From Bradyrhizobium uaiense (lineage in GTDB: Bacteria; Pseudomonadota; Alphaproteobacteria; Rhizobiales; Xanthobacteraceae), in assembly GCF_010811875.1 (NCBI RefSeq), contig NZ_VKHP01000046.1, positions 1 through 44,937 on the forward strand: 44,937 nt of DNA, written 5' to 3'. A program made the translations under genes and the position numbers. The notes below the pieces were generated by a model. The model did not search any database and was not told the DNA's origin. It saw only the letters and a program-made list of their open reading frames with translations. Below, piece by piece: positions 7,476 through 16,826 of the stretch (the first letter of the stretch is position 1; every line of letters begins with the position of its first letter).

Positions 7476-9172
7476 ATTGAAACTTCCGCCCGAAGCGCAT
7501 CGCAAAGAGAAGCTACATCTGAAGCATTCGCCAGCATTGGTCCATAGGCGATGTATCTCGGACCGACCTTGCCAGTGCGCACTTTCGCGGCCGGGCTCCT
7601 GTGTTGCCGGGGCGTGACCCTCTTCGAACAAATTACGACTGCGTCGGAATCGTCAGCTCTGAGAGCACCGCACTCCAAGAGGCTGGTTATTACGTCATCG
7701 TTTGCCGCGAAGAATACGCGGGCACTAACACTTCCCCTGTTTAGCCTAAGTGCGCCAGATCGAGCATCTTCGGGGTCGTCAACGCTTACTGTCCAGTGAC
7801 CGGCTCTATCATCGAGGCCGATAAGTCCAAGTGCGGAGGCAGACTCTCGCTGGCCAGTTGCGGCAAGTGCCTGTTTTCCACACATTAGATGCACGGGTGC
7901 TTCATCCAATGGATAGTATGGCAAGGGACCGGATGGGCTCATGCCATCCTGTAATTGGTGACGGGCACGAGCCAACCCGAGCGCGATGGCTTTCACGAGC
8001 CCTAAGCGATCTGCGTTTCCTGCGTCAGCCGCGCGATTTCGCAAATGCATCAAGCCATCAACGATGCGTTGCTGAGCATTGGCATCGAGACCAGGAGCTG
8101 ACGCGTCCTTAGCCAAGACCTCGAGCTTCGCCGTCAAGGTCGCCAATACCAGAGCCAGCAGGAGTGGTTTACTATAAGCTGGCAGACGAGCCGCATCACA
8201 AATCGCTTCCCGATTTGGTTCGTAGTCGTCTCCATAAGCGACATTGAGGATGGTTTTCTGGTCGTTATTGAGCTCCTGAGCCGAAAAGACAATCGGGGTT
8301 TGTGGCTCATCCCACTTCCAACCGTGTTGAGCACCGGATTGCGCGAACAGGTTCTGGATATTGGTATCCTGCGCAGACAAGCCGATCATGAGTGTCCTAC
8401 TGCGCTGGATCAGCGCCTCGAGTTGGTCCCGCACGATTTTGAATTTGGTACTTGCCATCCAGCTAATGATCTGCGCACTGCGGGCAACGAGCAGCGGCCG
8501 ATAAGTCGTCTCATCCGCGATTGCGCGCAGCGCGCAGCCGTGAAATTTGTAAAGAATTGCTGCAGCAGCCGGCCCTCGCAGATCCTCCCCGGTGACCGTT
8601 ACCCGATAGAACTCGAGAGGCCGCCCGAGCGTGCGCATCGCAGCTTCAAGCAATCCATCCCAATTTGAGGTCGCTAGCTGCTCGACTGCTTGTTCTAGAG
8701 CCAAGATTGCTATTGCCAAATGCTCTGCGTCAGGATCTTGATTGGCGAACGTCTTTGGAAAATCCAGGCCCGTCCACAGGAGATAATCGAGCCCTTGGCC
8801 GTCGACTTCGATCGATAGCACCGCCGAATACTGGTTCCATAATCGTGAAAGCAGATCGCCAACGCATAGCCATTCTGAGCATGGTCGGGAGAAGTCGATT
8901 TGACTGCGCTGTTCGGTTGATGGAGCGGCCAACCCGATGATCTTCTCTAAGGCGCGCCGGAAGGCGCAGTGTGGGTCTTGCGTAATCCTGACTCTTAGAA
9001 ATTCCAGGAGTTTCGTCAGGACGCCGTCAAGTCCGATGACGCGATCTCGCGATATGCCCGAACCAAGCCACAGGGCGTATGCACCTTGGCTTACTCCGTC
9101 GCTAATCCCTGAAAACTTCGAATCAAGTAGATCGAGGGTCTCCTTCACGGTGATGTTGGTAGCCGTAGGCAA
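7472..9172 (-). CDS. lmuA: SIR2-domain NADase-like effector (LmuA-type)
   Basis: 566 aa from a TTG start at 9172 behind a strong AAAGGGAGGGGAC site. The SIR2 landmarks are present: GSGIS (37-41, NAD-binding loop), TSNWD (168-172), KFHG with the catalytic His211, and GLSAQDTNI (264-272). In defence systems such domains usually hydrolyse NAD+ and cause abortive infection. The C-terminal 250 residues (with VFFAANDDVITSLLECGA and ICSKRVTPRQH) are unrelated to SIR2 and probably bind the SMC partner. Translation is coupled to the next gene by ATGA. Together the three genes fit Lamassu with a SIR2 effector. NAD+ hydrolysis is inferred from the motifs. Confidence 0.85.
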   Translation of the reverse strand: MPTATNITVKETLDLLDSKFSGISDGVSQGAYALWLGSGISRDRVIGLDGVLTKLLEFLRVRITQDPHCAFRRALEKIIGLAAPSTEQRSQIDFSRPCSEWLCVGDLLSRLWNQYSAVLSIEVDGQGLDYLLWTGLDFPKTFANQDPDAEHLAIAILALEQAVEQLATSNWDGLLEAAMRTLGRPLEFYRVTVTGEDLRGPAAAAILYKFHGCALRAIADETTYRPLLVARSAQIISWMASTKFKIVRDQLEALIQRSRTLMIGLSAQDTNIQNLFAQSGAQHGWKWDEPQTPIVFSAQELNNDQKTILNVAYGDDYEPNREAICDAARLPAYSKPLLLALVLATLTAKLEVLAKDASAPGLDANAQQRIVDGLMHLRNRAADAGNADRLGLVKAIALGLARARHQLQDGMSPSGPLPYYPLDEAPVHLMCGKQALAATGQRESASALGLIGLDDRAGHWTVSVDDPEDARSGALRLNRGSVSARVFFAANDDVITSLLECGALRADDSDAVVICSKRVTPRQHRSPAAKVRTGKVGPRYIAYGPMLANASDVASLCDALRAEVSI

Positions 9173-9268
9173 GTCCCCTCCCTTTCGCGATCTCGCTTGT
9201 AGATCAATTTTCGGTCAGAAAATTCGTAGACATAGTGTCTCGCATCGAGCTTTCGCCAATGCTTCCGC

Positions 9269-10060
9269 CTAAGTTGGTCGTTTCGGGTAGGTGTCAACTA
9301 ATTCAGATGCCAAGTTACCGAGGTCTGGGAATATATCGCCGCGACGAAGTCCCGCGGTGAAAAGTTCGCTGGCGACCTGCTTTGCGTGCTCAGCACGTAT
9401 GATAATCGGAAAAAGGAATAGAGTATGGTCCTGACGCAGGTTTAAGGCCAAACGGCTGGAGTGAATCGTAAAGCAGCCTTGCTGAACAAAAATTCGCAAA
9501 TCGACGTCGTGAGCCATAACTGCCAAGACTCTTTCCGGCTCGATCACGTCGGCGCGAAACGCCGGCAAAACCATCGGGTCGCACATTTCAGAGTTGATCG
9601 ATGGTGTTAAGCTTCCGACTTGGTCATAGTTCTCAATTTGGTTCAGTCGGTGTGGATCAAGGATCCATAAGACAGAATCCTCTGGGGGGTCGGCGCTTTC
9701 GAACAGATACGCCAGAGCAAAGTAGAGCGCCACCAGCGGAGATCGGCTCCAATCCATTAGGCGCGTGGGCAATCCATAGTGCCTCATTAAGCTGAGCCAG
9801 TGCGCGAAATCACCATAGCGAGGCGCGGAAGCAACTCGAATCGCTGCTCTCGATCGAAACCGGTGAGCGAAGTTTCGCTCGTCTTCAGCCGTATAATCGC
9901 GCCATATCGTTGGGAGCACATCCCAACTAGAGCGTCGATGACCGCGATACCAAAGAATGTGTCCGTTCGCCGTATTATGGCGTTTCACGAGGATATCGAT
10001 CAATTGGCCGATGGAATTGATCGAAGTCGGATCGGCTCCCGAAAAGAACGACGCTGCCAT
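9269..10060 (-). CDS. FRG-domain protein
   Basis: 263 aa from ATG 10060 with GGGAAG six bases upstream. The FRG domain is recognised by [20 protein letters not shown] (about 35-55) and [20 protein letters not shown] (about 92-111), followed by [10 protein letters not shown]. The domain is named for its F/Y-R-G motif. Its biochemistry is unsettled; links to ADP-ribosyltransferase-like folds have been suggested. The gene lies 86 bp after brxL and 96 bp before the SIR2 gene, with its own ribosome site, so it is co-oriented with both systems but not tightly coupled to either. It could be a BREX accessory, a Lamassu accessory, or a stand-alone toxin or abortive-infection gene. Confidence 0.8.
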   Translation of the reverse strand: MAASFFSGADPTSINSIGQLIDILVKRHNTANGHILWYRGHRRSSWDVLPTIWRDYTAEDERNFAHRFRSRAAIRVASAPRYGDFAHWLSLMRHYGLPTRLMDWSRSPLVALYFALAYLFESADPPEDSVLWILDPHRLNQIENYDQVGSLTPSINSEMCDPMVLPAFRADVIEPERVLAVMAHDVDLRIFVQQGCFTIHSSRLALNLRQDHTLFLFPIIIRAEHAKQVASELFTAGLRRGDIFPDLGNLASELVDTYPKRPT

Positions 10061-10146
10061 GGTTGCTTCCCGCGATTTTCCAAATTGCTAGTCGACTTCG
10101 CTTCAACCGTCCACTTCGAGAGCATCAGTGTTTTTTCTCGTCACGA

Positions 10147-12183
10147 TCAATTTATGCCCAGCGCCTTGAAGGCTGCCGTCTTCGGGTCGCCGAAGAAGAT
10201 GGGGTCGACGTGCTCGACCACATCACCGGTTACCTCAAGGAAGCTGCGCTTGTTCTCGATCGGGATCAGCGCTCGCTTGGCGCCGTTATCCATAGCAAGC
10301 TGGAGCGGCTCGGCTAACGAGCGCAAGCCCTTGATGTTGCCCTGGACGCTGAGATCTCCGACGATCAGCATGGCGGCAGACGGCGGAGCCTTCTTGAGCG
10401 CAGAAAACGCTGCGACGAAGAAGGCCAACCCGATCTCACCTTCGACTCGATTATTCATGAGGTCGATTACTTCAACGTGGAGATCGGAAACGTCGAGTTC
10501 GCGGGCGATGGAGAGATCGCCCTTCTTGGCGAGCATGTAGCTGAACGCGCGGTTGATCGATTCCTTGGTGACGCCGTTGACGCCGCCGGCCGTCTTCAGC
10601 TTGCCGGATCCGGACGAGACCGAGACTTCGACACGATACATCCCGACGGTGCCATCGTGGGCCACAGCCGCTGTATAGACGCTACCCGGTGGCAGCGGGT
10701 CGGCCGAGATCATGTTGCGACCACCCTGCTCCAGAACTCCGACGAACCGCTCCTCGCCGGTGTCGTTCAGCGTGTAGCTGAAGGACGTGTGGTAATATTC
10801 GAAGGAGCCCATCTTCTTGAGCTGCTCCTTGACCCGACGCCGTCCTTCCATCCCGAACTCCAGGAGTTCGGCGATCTCCTCCTGGGTGGCCTCCCCGCTG
10901 GGATGGATGATCTTCATCAGGCCCGAGACGGTCTTCTTAACCGCCTTTCGGTCGCGCGTAATCAAGTGCGCCCCCATCGTGAAATGGCGGTCGCAGATCT
11001 CGGTGAAATTGTGGCGGCGGAGCTCGCGCAGCGCTTCGGCAAGGAAATCCACCACGAAACCGTAGTGGTCCGTGAAGAGATCGTTGCGCATCTTCGGAAT
11101 CTCCCAGCCGGGGAGATAAAAGTGCAGGCGGTCGATGAAGGCCATGTCGTCCCGGATCACCTCGGGCATCGGCTCGAACAAGTGTCCGGTCTGGACCATG
11201 ACGTCGATGGGCTGCTGCGTATTGCCGAACAGGGCGATGCCGGCCTCTCCGGAGGCGGCTTCCTGGCCGCGCTGGAAGGACCCGGACTCGCAGTAGGTCT
11301 TCATCGTGGTGATGACTTCCTTGGGCATCTTCTCAAGATCGGCCACCTCATCGAAGCCGACGACGTCCCAGATCTGGACGAGGCCCTTCGCCCGGCCGCC
11401 CATGTGTCCGAACAGGTTGGCGACCGTGGTCGGACCGGTCATGAGTGCGGCATACGGCGAAACCTCCTGAATGACGTAGCTCTTGCCGGTGCCGCGGGGG
11501 CCCAGCTCGACCAAGTTGTAGTTGCGCTCGCACAGCGGGATCAGTCGCGTCAGGAACAGAAGCTTCAGGCGCTTCGTCATCTCGCCAGGCTCATAGCCCA
11601 TGCTGCGGAGGATGAGGTCGATCCACTCGTCCGTCGTGAACTCGGCCCGGAGGCGCTGGTACTCGGCGAGGTCGAAAGCGGCGATCTGGATCGGGGTGAG
11701 CTTCTCGATCCAGAAGGGGTTCTTTCCCTTGCCCTCCTCATCGTATTCGAAGCGCATGTCGACTTGGGCCCAGATGCCGCCCGTCAGCAGACGTTCGTAA
11801 TCCCTGACGTACTGATTCTGGATATGAACGAATTTGTTCCCGAAATTGCTCAGCTCTGCCCAGTAGTCGGAGTCGACCAAGCGGACCTTGACCTTGTCGA
11901 TAAAGGTCCAGCTACCCTTTTCCTTGACCTTGCTCTGCGCCTTCATCGACTCGTCGGAGCGGATGTAGTTGTTGGCCAGCGTATCGTTGACGACCTGCAG
12001 ACCCATCTGGATGGCCATCTCGTCGGACGATGCACAGTATTTCCCGAGTAGGAATTCCAGAACGAAGACCGGTACGTTGGCGCCGACTTTCACCTTCCGG
12101 ACGAGATCCTTCCGGACCACCTTGCCGGCGAAGGTGCGGTTGACCTTTTCATCAAGAGCGTCGCGTGCGGGAACGTTACTCAT
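10147..12183 (-). CDS. brxL: BREX Lon-like ATPase/protease-fold protein BrxL
   Basis: 678 aa from ATG 12183, with GGGAG upstream and only 3 bp after pglZ. It has a central AAA+ module with Walker A GPRGTGKSYV (about residue 226) and Walker B WDVVGFDEVADL (about 272). A C-terminal Lon-type domain has the Ser of APPSAAM (about 598) and the Lys of NGAKRALIP (about 632) in the catalytic-dyad positions. BrxL is the hallmark last gene of type 1 and type 4 BREX; it assembles into DNA-binding rings and is needed for phage exclusion. Length and motifs are those of the family. The long open frame on the opposite strand (10477-12051) is a shadow. Confidence 0.95.
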   Translation of the reverse strand: MSNVPARDALDEKVNRTFAGKVVRKDLVRKVKVGANVPVFVLEFLLGKYCASSDEMAIQMGLQVVNDTLANNYIRSDESMKAQSKVKEKGSWTFIDKVKVRLVDSDYWAELSNFGNKFVHIQNQYVRDYERLLTGGIWAQVDMRFEYDEEGKGKNPFWIEKLTPIQIAAFDLAEYQRLRAEFTTDEWIDLILRSMGYEPGEMTKRLKLLFLTRLIPLCERNYNLVELGPRGTGKSYVIQEVSPYAALMTGPTTVANLFGHMGGRAKGLVQIWDVVGFDEVADLEKMPKEVITTMKTYCESGSFQRGQEAASGEAGIALFGNTQQPIDVMVQTGHLFEPMPEVIRDDMAFIDRLHFYLPGWEIPKMRNDLFTDHYGFVVDFLAEALRELRRHNFTEICDRHFTMGAHLITRDRKAVKKTVSGLMKIIHPSGEATQEEIAELLEFGMEGRRRVKEQLKKMGSFEYYHTSFSYTLNDTGEERFVGVLEQGGRNMISADPLPPGSVYTAAVAHDGTVGMYRVEVSVSSGSGKLKTAGGVNGVTKESINRAFSYMLAKKGDLSIARELDVSDLHVEVIDLMNNRVEGEIGLAFFVAAFSALKKAPPSAAMLIVGDLSVQGNIKGLRSLAEPLQLAMDNGAKRALIPIENKRSFLEVTGDVVEHVDPIFFGDPKTAAFKALGIN

Positions 12184-12186
12184 CAC

Positions 12187-14766
12187 TTAAACTCCCAAAC
12201 GAACGGGGATGTCTTTCTTGGAAACGTACAGGACGGCGTCGGTCTCCGCGTCCAGAACCTGAATGCGCACGTGCTTGACCCTATCATCGGTCAACATAAA
12301 GCCGACGTTCGACTTAACGGCTGGCGGCAACGTCAGGACACCGTCCACTAGGTCGGCGCCCGTCGCGATGGCTGCTCGGGCGACAGGACGGTCGTCGGAT
12401 ACAACGAGCGGACGAACCTTGCGGGCGCCGGCGAAGAGATCTTTGGAAGCCGCACCCAGCTCGATCTGGACCGTGAAGATGCGGTTCGTCACCGTCTCGA
12501 AGTCATGCGTCAGGGTCACGGCGTCCTTTTCCGCTTTGGCGCTACCGTCGACCTTCAGCTTCACGGCGATGACTGGAATGATCATTTCCTGCAGCGAAGT
12601 GCCGCCGTGATGGTAGGCGAGATCGCCTCCGCTCTTGAAGACGGACGTACTGGCGGGGAACGCGAAGTCTAGGTCCGTTGCGTAACCGAGCTTGGCGCCC
12701 TGGACTCGTACCGCTCCCGGCGGCGTGGAACCGCCGTGGCCTATCCAGCAGCGACGATGCAGATCGATCGGATCGCCGCCGGGTGTGTCCAGGCGCATAG
12801 AGGGGTCGCGATCGGCGGCGAAGAAGAGATGGCCGTGATCGGCCGTGACGACCGCCTCTCCGATCCCAATGGTCGCCAAGCGGCCGAGGCACCGGGCGAG
12901 ATCTTCGACTACGTTGTCCATGACACGGCGGGCATACGTCGTGGTGGTGGCGTTTTCCCCGGCAGCATCGATCTCTGTGGAGCGGATGATGATGACCTTC
13001 GCGTTCGACACCTTCTTCTGCAGCGCCTTCGCGCTCGCCGAAATGACCTCATCGAGCGTCAGATCAACAAGGTCCGGCACGCGCGACTTCAGAAACTTTT
13101 GGCGAGCCGAAAGATCAGGAAGGAAGACGCCGTCGATGGACGCACCGAGCCTGTCCTTGGTTGCGACAACAGAGAAAGTCGACGAAGCTCCTGGCAGCAG
13201 CGCCGCCATGCCGACCGGGGTGATGGACGGAAGCGCCGCCATGGCAGGGCGAATTTGGACCTCCGAAGCGCGCGTGAGGCGACCGATCAGCTCGTGCCCC
13301 ATCTCGAACCGCATGGCGTCTACCATGACGTAGGCCACAGGGACCGGGCGGCTTGCGACCACATCTGACCAGATCCGGGTCTGTTCGAGAACACCCGGCA
13401 CCGTCCAATCGGCCTTCTGAAGAGCCCTGAGGAAACCTTCGCTCATGCGACGGACGGCGTTTTCGTAGACGGCCCGGATCTTTGCCACGGCCCGCTCTTC
13501 CACCCCCTCGTCCACGGACGAGAGGAAAGCCTCCAGCCGCCGTTGTGCCTGGTCCAGCGCGTACCACCCATCCTTTTCCGACACGTAGCGATCGACCCAG
13601 GTGGAAGGATTGCCGTTGGCCTTCGCGATCGTCGCGTCAACCGCTACGGCGACCAAGCCAAGGTCGACCATCAGCTTGCAGATGGCCCACACCGATTTTC
13701 GTGTCACCTCCCGGTTGACCCAGAAACTGCTCTCGCGTGCCCCCATGAGGGTGCGGGCGTCTTCGAATTTCTCTGAAGCGACGAGGTCGAAGCAGGCCGC
13801 GACCACGGCGGCCTCCTCGAATCTGAAGGTGTCGATCGAACCGAGCGACGTGCCGCTTACCGACGCCGCCGAAAGACCGAGTTCGACCTCGATCTTGTCC
13901 GTCGCCTCGACATAGGCAGCCGAATAGCGCTCGCGGAGCCGCTTGGCGACTTCCCGGATCGCCTTTTGGTGATCATTGGCCTTGGGTTCGGGCACGTTCT
14001 TGATGGCCGCAGCAGCTTGTCCTTGGAGCTCTGCCTTCGGTGCTAAGTCGGATCGAAATTCGTTCACCAACACGTACCTGAAGGTGACCTGGCGTACCCG
14101 AGCCAACGTCGCATCCGGGGGCAAGGTAAGGCCGATCCTGGCGAGGACGGCATCCCGCAGCTCTCCGAAGGCTCCTTTCGCCTGAATGTCGGCGTCGAAG
14201 CAAGTGTCGCCCAGCCAGTCCGTGACGATCGCGACCGTGTCCGAGCCACCGAACACACTCTTCAGTAGAGACGTCCCTTGCGCGGCCCCTGCGTTGTCCT
14301 GCGCCATCCCGGCCAAATCGGCATACGTCAGCATATCCGATTTCAGCATCTCGTCGATGGCGACGTCCGTAAACCGTTTTCGGAGGACAAGCCGGGCGAA
14401 CTGCTTCAGAGCCGGCTGCTGATAGCAGGTGCCGGCCTTCTCCAGCTCCATCAACAGCGAGCCTTTCGCGTCCCGGTCAAGACCAGGAACGTAGATCACG
14501 AGGTCGTCGGGCTGGTCTCCACTCGTCAAACTCTCGGCGGCGAAACGCGCCTTCAGGAAGGAGCCGTCGAAGACATAGAGATTAGCTTTCCGCCGGCCGA
14601 AGCTGACCGCCACGGGGCCGTCGCTCACGTTCCGCCCGTCGGCTATCTCCGCAAAAAACGGGCGCAGTTCCTCGCGCTTGTCGTACATGACTACAACACG
14701 GCGATCCTTGATGCGATCGCCGATCTGATTGGCGATGTATTCGTGGAGCGGGTGGATCGAATTCAT
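12187..14766 (-). CDS. pglZ: BREX phosphatase-fold protein PglZ
   Basis: 859 aa from ATG 14766, whose ATGA overlaps the stop of the upstream pglX piece. The C-terminal PglZ domain belongs to the alkaline-phosphatase superfamily. Visible metal-site motifs are MVDAMRFEMG (about residue 480), VTADHGHLFF (about 639) and YHHGGTSLQE (about 718). The N-terminal half (IGDRIKDRRVVVMYDKREEL) is the usual BREX sensor-like part. An in-frame start at 14937 would run 171 bp into pglX and is rejected because the family N-terminus begins near MNSIHPLHEY. PglZ is an obligatory BREX component that acts with the PglX methyltransferase and BrxB. Confidence 0.94.
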   Translation of the reverse strand: MNSIHPLHEYIANQIGDRIKDRRVVVMYDKREELRPFFAEIADGRNVSDGPVAVSFGRRKANLYVFDGSFLKARFAAESLTSGDQPDDLVIYVPGLDRDAKGSLLMELEKAGTCYQQPALKQFARLVLRKRFTDVAIDEMLKSDMLTYADLAGMAQDNAGAAQGTSLLKSVFGGSDTVAIVTDWLGDTCFDADIQAKGAFGELRDAVLARIGLTLPPDATLARVRQVTFRYVLVNEFRSDLAPKAELQGQAAAAIKNVPEPKANDHQKAIREVAKRLRERYSAAYVEATDKIEVELGLSAASVSGTSLGSIDTFRFEEAAVVAACFDLVASEKFEDARTLMGARESSFWVNREVTRKSVWAICKLMVDLGLVAVAVDATIAKANGNPSTWVDRYVSEKDGWYALDQAQRRLEAFLSSVDEGVEERAVAKIRAVYENAVRRMSEGFLRALQKADWTVPGVLEQTRIWSDVVASRPVPVAYVMVDAMRFEMGHELIGRLTRASEVQIRPAMAALPSITPVGMAALLPGASSTFSVVATKDRLGASIDGVFLPDLSARQKFLKSRVPDLVDLTLDEVISASAKALQKKVSNAKVIIIRSTEIDAAGENATTTTYARRVMDNVVEDLARCLGRLATIGIGEAVVTADHGHLFFAADRDPSMRLDTPGGDPIDLHRRCWIGHGGSTPPGAVRVQGAKLGYATDLDFAFPASTSVFKSGGDLAYHHGGTSLQEMIIPVIAVKLKVDGSAKAEKDAVTLTHDFETVTNRIFTVQIELGAASKDLFAGARKVRPLVVSDDRPVARAAIATGADLVDGVLTLPPAVKSNVGFMLTDDRVKHVRIQVLDAETDAVLYVSKKDIPVRLGV

Positions 14767-16826
14767 CTCGCGGTTCGCGCTCGGCGCGCGCCCCTCGTTG
14801 TGGTTGAGGTGGGAGCTGCCATGAAGCTCTTTAACGCGGTTTGGACGGACGCAGACGAGCGAGCACGAACGAGCTGCTCTGCTGACTGCCTCGGCTTCTC
14901 CCGAAGTTTGCATTTGCCATCGCGATCCTCGAACCAAAAGACATCTTCAATACCGTGAGCGACAGCTAAATTGTGATTGATGGCGCACTTAGGAACCACA
15001 CGTTCAGGCCAGAGATGCATTGCCAACTGTGTCCAGTCGAGCTCTCCAGCACACAGAGCGTCCCAAACTGCACGCAATTCCTTTTGCCAAGCCCGATTGT
15101 GTGGCACCAATCGCCAGAAAGGCGCAAAATTCACGATAATTCCATCGTCAAGGTTCGGCCTCCACAGCGGAGAGAGACGCTTTACCTCATCGAGCAGGGC
15201 CTGAATCTCGTCGACCTTCCTCTCTTGTTCTTCAACCTCTCTCCGGCTGCGGCCTGTCCCCTCGCCGGCGTGCTCAGTCTTTAGATTATCGAGGTTGCGG
15301 CGCTCGAGGCTAAGCTTTGGCTCCAGTAGATCAGTCTGCAACTGCATCAGCGTATCGCCTGTCAGCGCATGAGCGTACAGCCAGATTGAGTAGCCGAGCG
15401 AGGGCGTAGCGATCTGCCAATAAATCGGCGCCTTCCTGCGGCTCTTCCCGTACATCTTAAGATGCATCGGAAATAGGTCGTGAGCGATCGCGCTTCGCAC
15501 GCTAGTGCTATCGTAGTCGTATCCGCCAACAGCGTCATAAACAGAGCAAACCCGATCGACTATGTCGTGCTGGTGGCCATCGTCGTCAACGAGGTATCCC
15601 ACAATCGGATTATCCGAGGTGCTTACAGCCCTCATTCCGGTAGACTTAGCCGACGGCGGATCGAGAGAATCCGGCTGCGTCGGTAACGTAGCCTCGCCAG
15701 TGGCAAAACGAACATCAAAACGGCCGAATGCCACCCCAACTGCCCAGGAAAGCATTGTAGTTGAGTCGTCGGAAGAGACACCGACGCCCTCATTATCGTC
15801 GTTAACTTCGCTGTCTGCCGTCGGAGCTGGGTCGGCCGGATCGCTGTCTTCGTTAGTGGGGGCAGCCCGGCTCCATGCCGCGAGCGATGAGCGGTCCGCG
15901 GCATCAACTCCATACAAATCGAACACGATGCGATTTATCTCCGCATCAAGCTGCTCAAGCTCGCTGAAGATCGCATCGATGTTGTACGTTCCCAAGCGAC
16001 GTCGGAGCTGCAACGGCAGCACGAACGCGCGAGAGGTCTCGTCGATCTCGAAATAGCTTCGCCTCAGCGACCAAGCCCGTCGGAAAAGGAGAGAGAGCTT
16101 CGCGGAGGTATCCACCGAGATCGTCGGCACCGGGACGCTAGTCACGTACCCCACTTCATACTGCAAGGTGCGGTCCGACCCCTCTCCTCCCCGAGGCAGT
16201 AGCAAATGAAGCAATCCAATGAAGGCGTCGCTGTTGAGCACGCAGGCGAGCGCCGGCAATTCGTCTTCACTTGCCGAAAAGGCCATAGTTCCCGTGTGAC
16301 TAAATATGGCTCCAGGACTCACCAGCGAGAATGAGCCGCGGCGATAGGGACGCGAAGGCCACGTCAGTCCAGGCTGGAAGTACCGGTCAACGCTCTGTGG
16401 TCTAGAATAGTGCTTCCCAGTTTCTGGATTTACGAACGTCGTAAGTTCCTTCCCCGACTGATCCCAATTCACGACCAAGAAGAGGTTCGAAAAGTACGGT
16501 GAATAGCTCCCGCCCTTTGCGAACGGAAACCATTTTGAACCCAATTTGTCGATCGGACACTCCCACCATGCCCTGACGAAGCGAAAGTCATCTGCCGTTG
16601 CAAGGCCTTGGCGAGCCGTCCGGCCCTCCGACTGAAAGGGAGGTAAAGCGGTAAAGAGCCTGCGAATATTTGCGCTTGCCCAATACACAAAGGGACTGTT
16701 TGGGATACTCGCGAATTCAAGCGGATCCATTTCGACGGATCGCCCGCCAAATGGCGCGACATTCGCCAGAAGCTCATTCGGCTTCTGATCGACAGGAACG
16801 TCCAACAGTCGAACGAACACGGTCAT
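14763..16826 (-). CDS. pglX: PglX C-terminal part (target-recognition region), separate ORF
   Basis: 687 aa. It starts at ATG 16826 inside the stop of the N-terminal piece (ATGA) and ends in an ATGA overlap with pglZ. It contains no methylase motif of its own. It carries the downstream half of PglX: a recognition-like region (AKGGSYSPYFSNLFLVVNWD, FSLVSPGAIFSHTGTMAFSA, LACVLNSDAFIGLLHL) and the family C-terminus DDGIIVNFAPFWRLVPHN and MHLWPERVVPKCA. In intact homologues the sequence continues directly from the upstream ORF. A one-base slip back on AAA would give EVRKMTVFVRLL in one chain. So this is either a true second subunit, a product of recoding, or half of a frameshifted gene. Confidence 0.85.
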   Translation of the reverse strand: MTVFVRLLDVPVDQKPNELLANVAPFGGRSVEMDPLEFASIPNSPFVYWASANIRRLFTALPPFQSEGRTARQGLATADDFRFVRAWWECPIDKLGSKWFPFAKGGSYSPYFSNLFLVVNWDQSGKELTTFVNPETGKHYSRPQSVDRYFQPGLTWPSRPYRRGSFSLVSPGAIFSHTGTMAFSASEDELPALACVLNSDAFIGLLHLLLPRGGEGSDRTLQYEVGYVTSVPVPTISVDTSAKLSLLFRRAWSLRRSYFEIDETSRAFVLPLQLRRRLGTYNIDAIFSELEQLDAEINRIVFDLYGVDAADRSSLAAWSRAAPTNEDSDPADPAPTADSEVNDDNEGVGVSSDDSTTMLSWAVGVAFGRFDVRFATGEATLPTQPDSLDPPSAKSTGMRAVSTSDNPIVGYLVDDDGHQHDIVDRVCSVYDAVGGYDYDSTSVRSAIAHDLFPMHLKMYGKSRRKAPIYWQIATPSLGYSIWLYAHALTGDTLMQLQTDLLEPKLSLERRNLDNLKTEHAGEGTGRSRREVEEQERKVDEIQALLDEVKRLSPLWRPNLDDGIIVNFAPFWRLVPHNRAWQKELRAVWDALCAGELDWTQLAMHLWPERVVPKCAINHNLAVAHGIEDVFWFEDRDGKCKLREKPRQSAEQLVRARSSASVQTALKSFMAAPTSTTTRGARRARTAR

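Noticed and set aside
10477..12051. 524-codon open frame on the + strand
   Set aside because: Exactly opposite brxL; Asp/Leu/Gly/Val-rich shadow sequence without domain pattern, caused by GC-rich codon use.
14766..14937. Upstream start for pglZ at 14937
   Set aside because: Would overlap pglX by 171 bp; the family N-terminus starts at MNSIHPLHEY (14766), with an ATGA junction.
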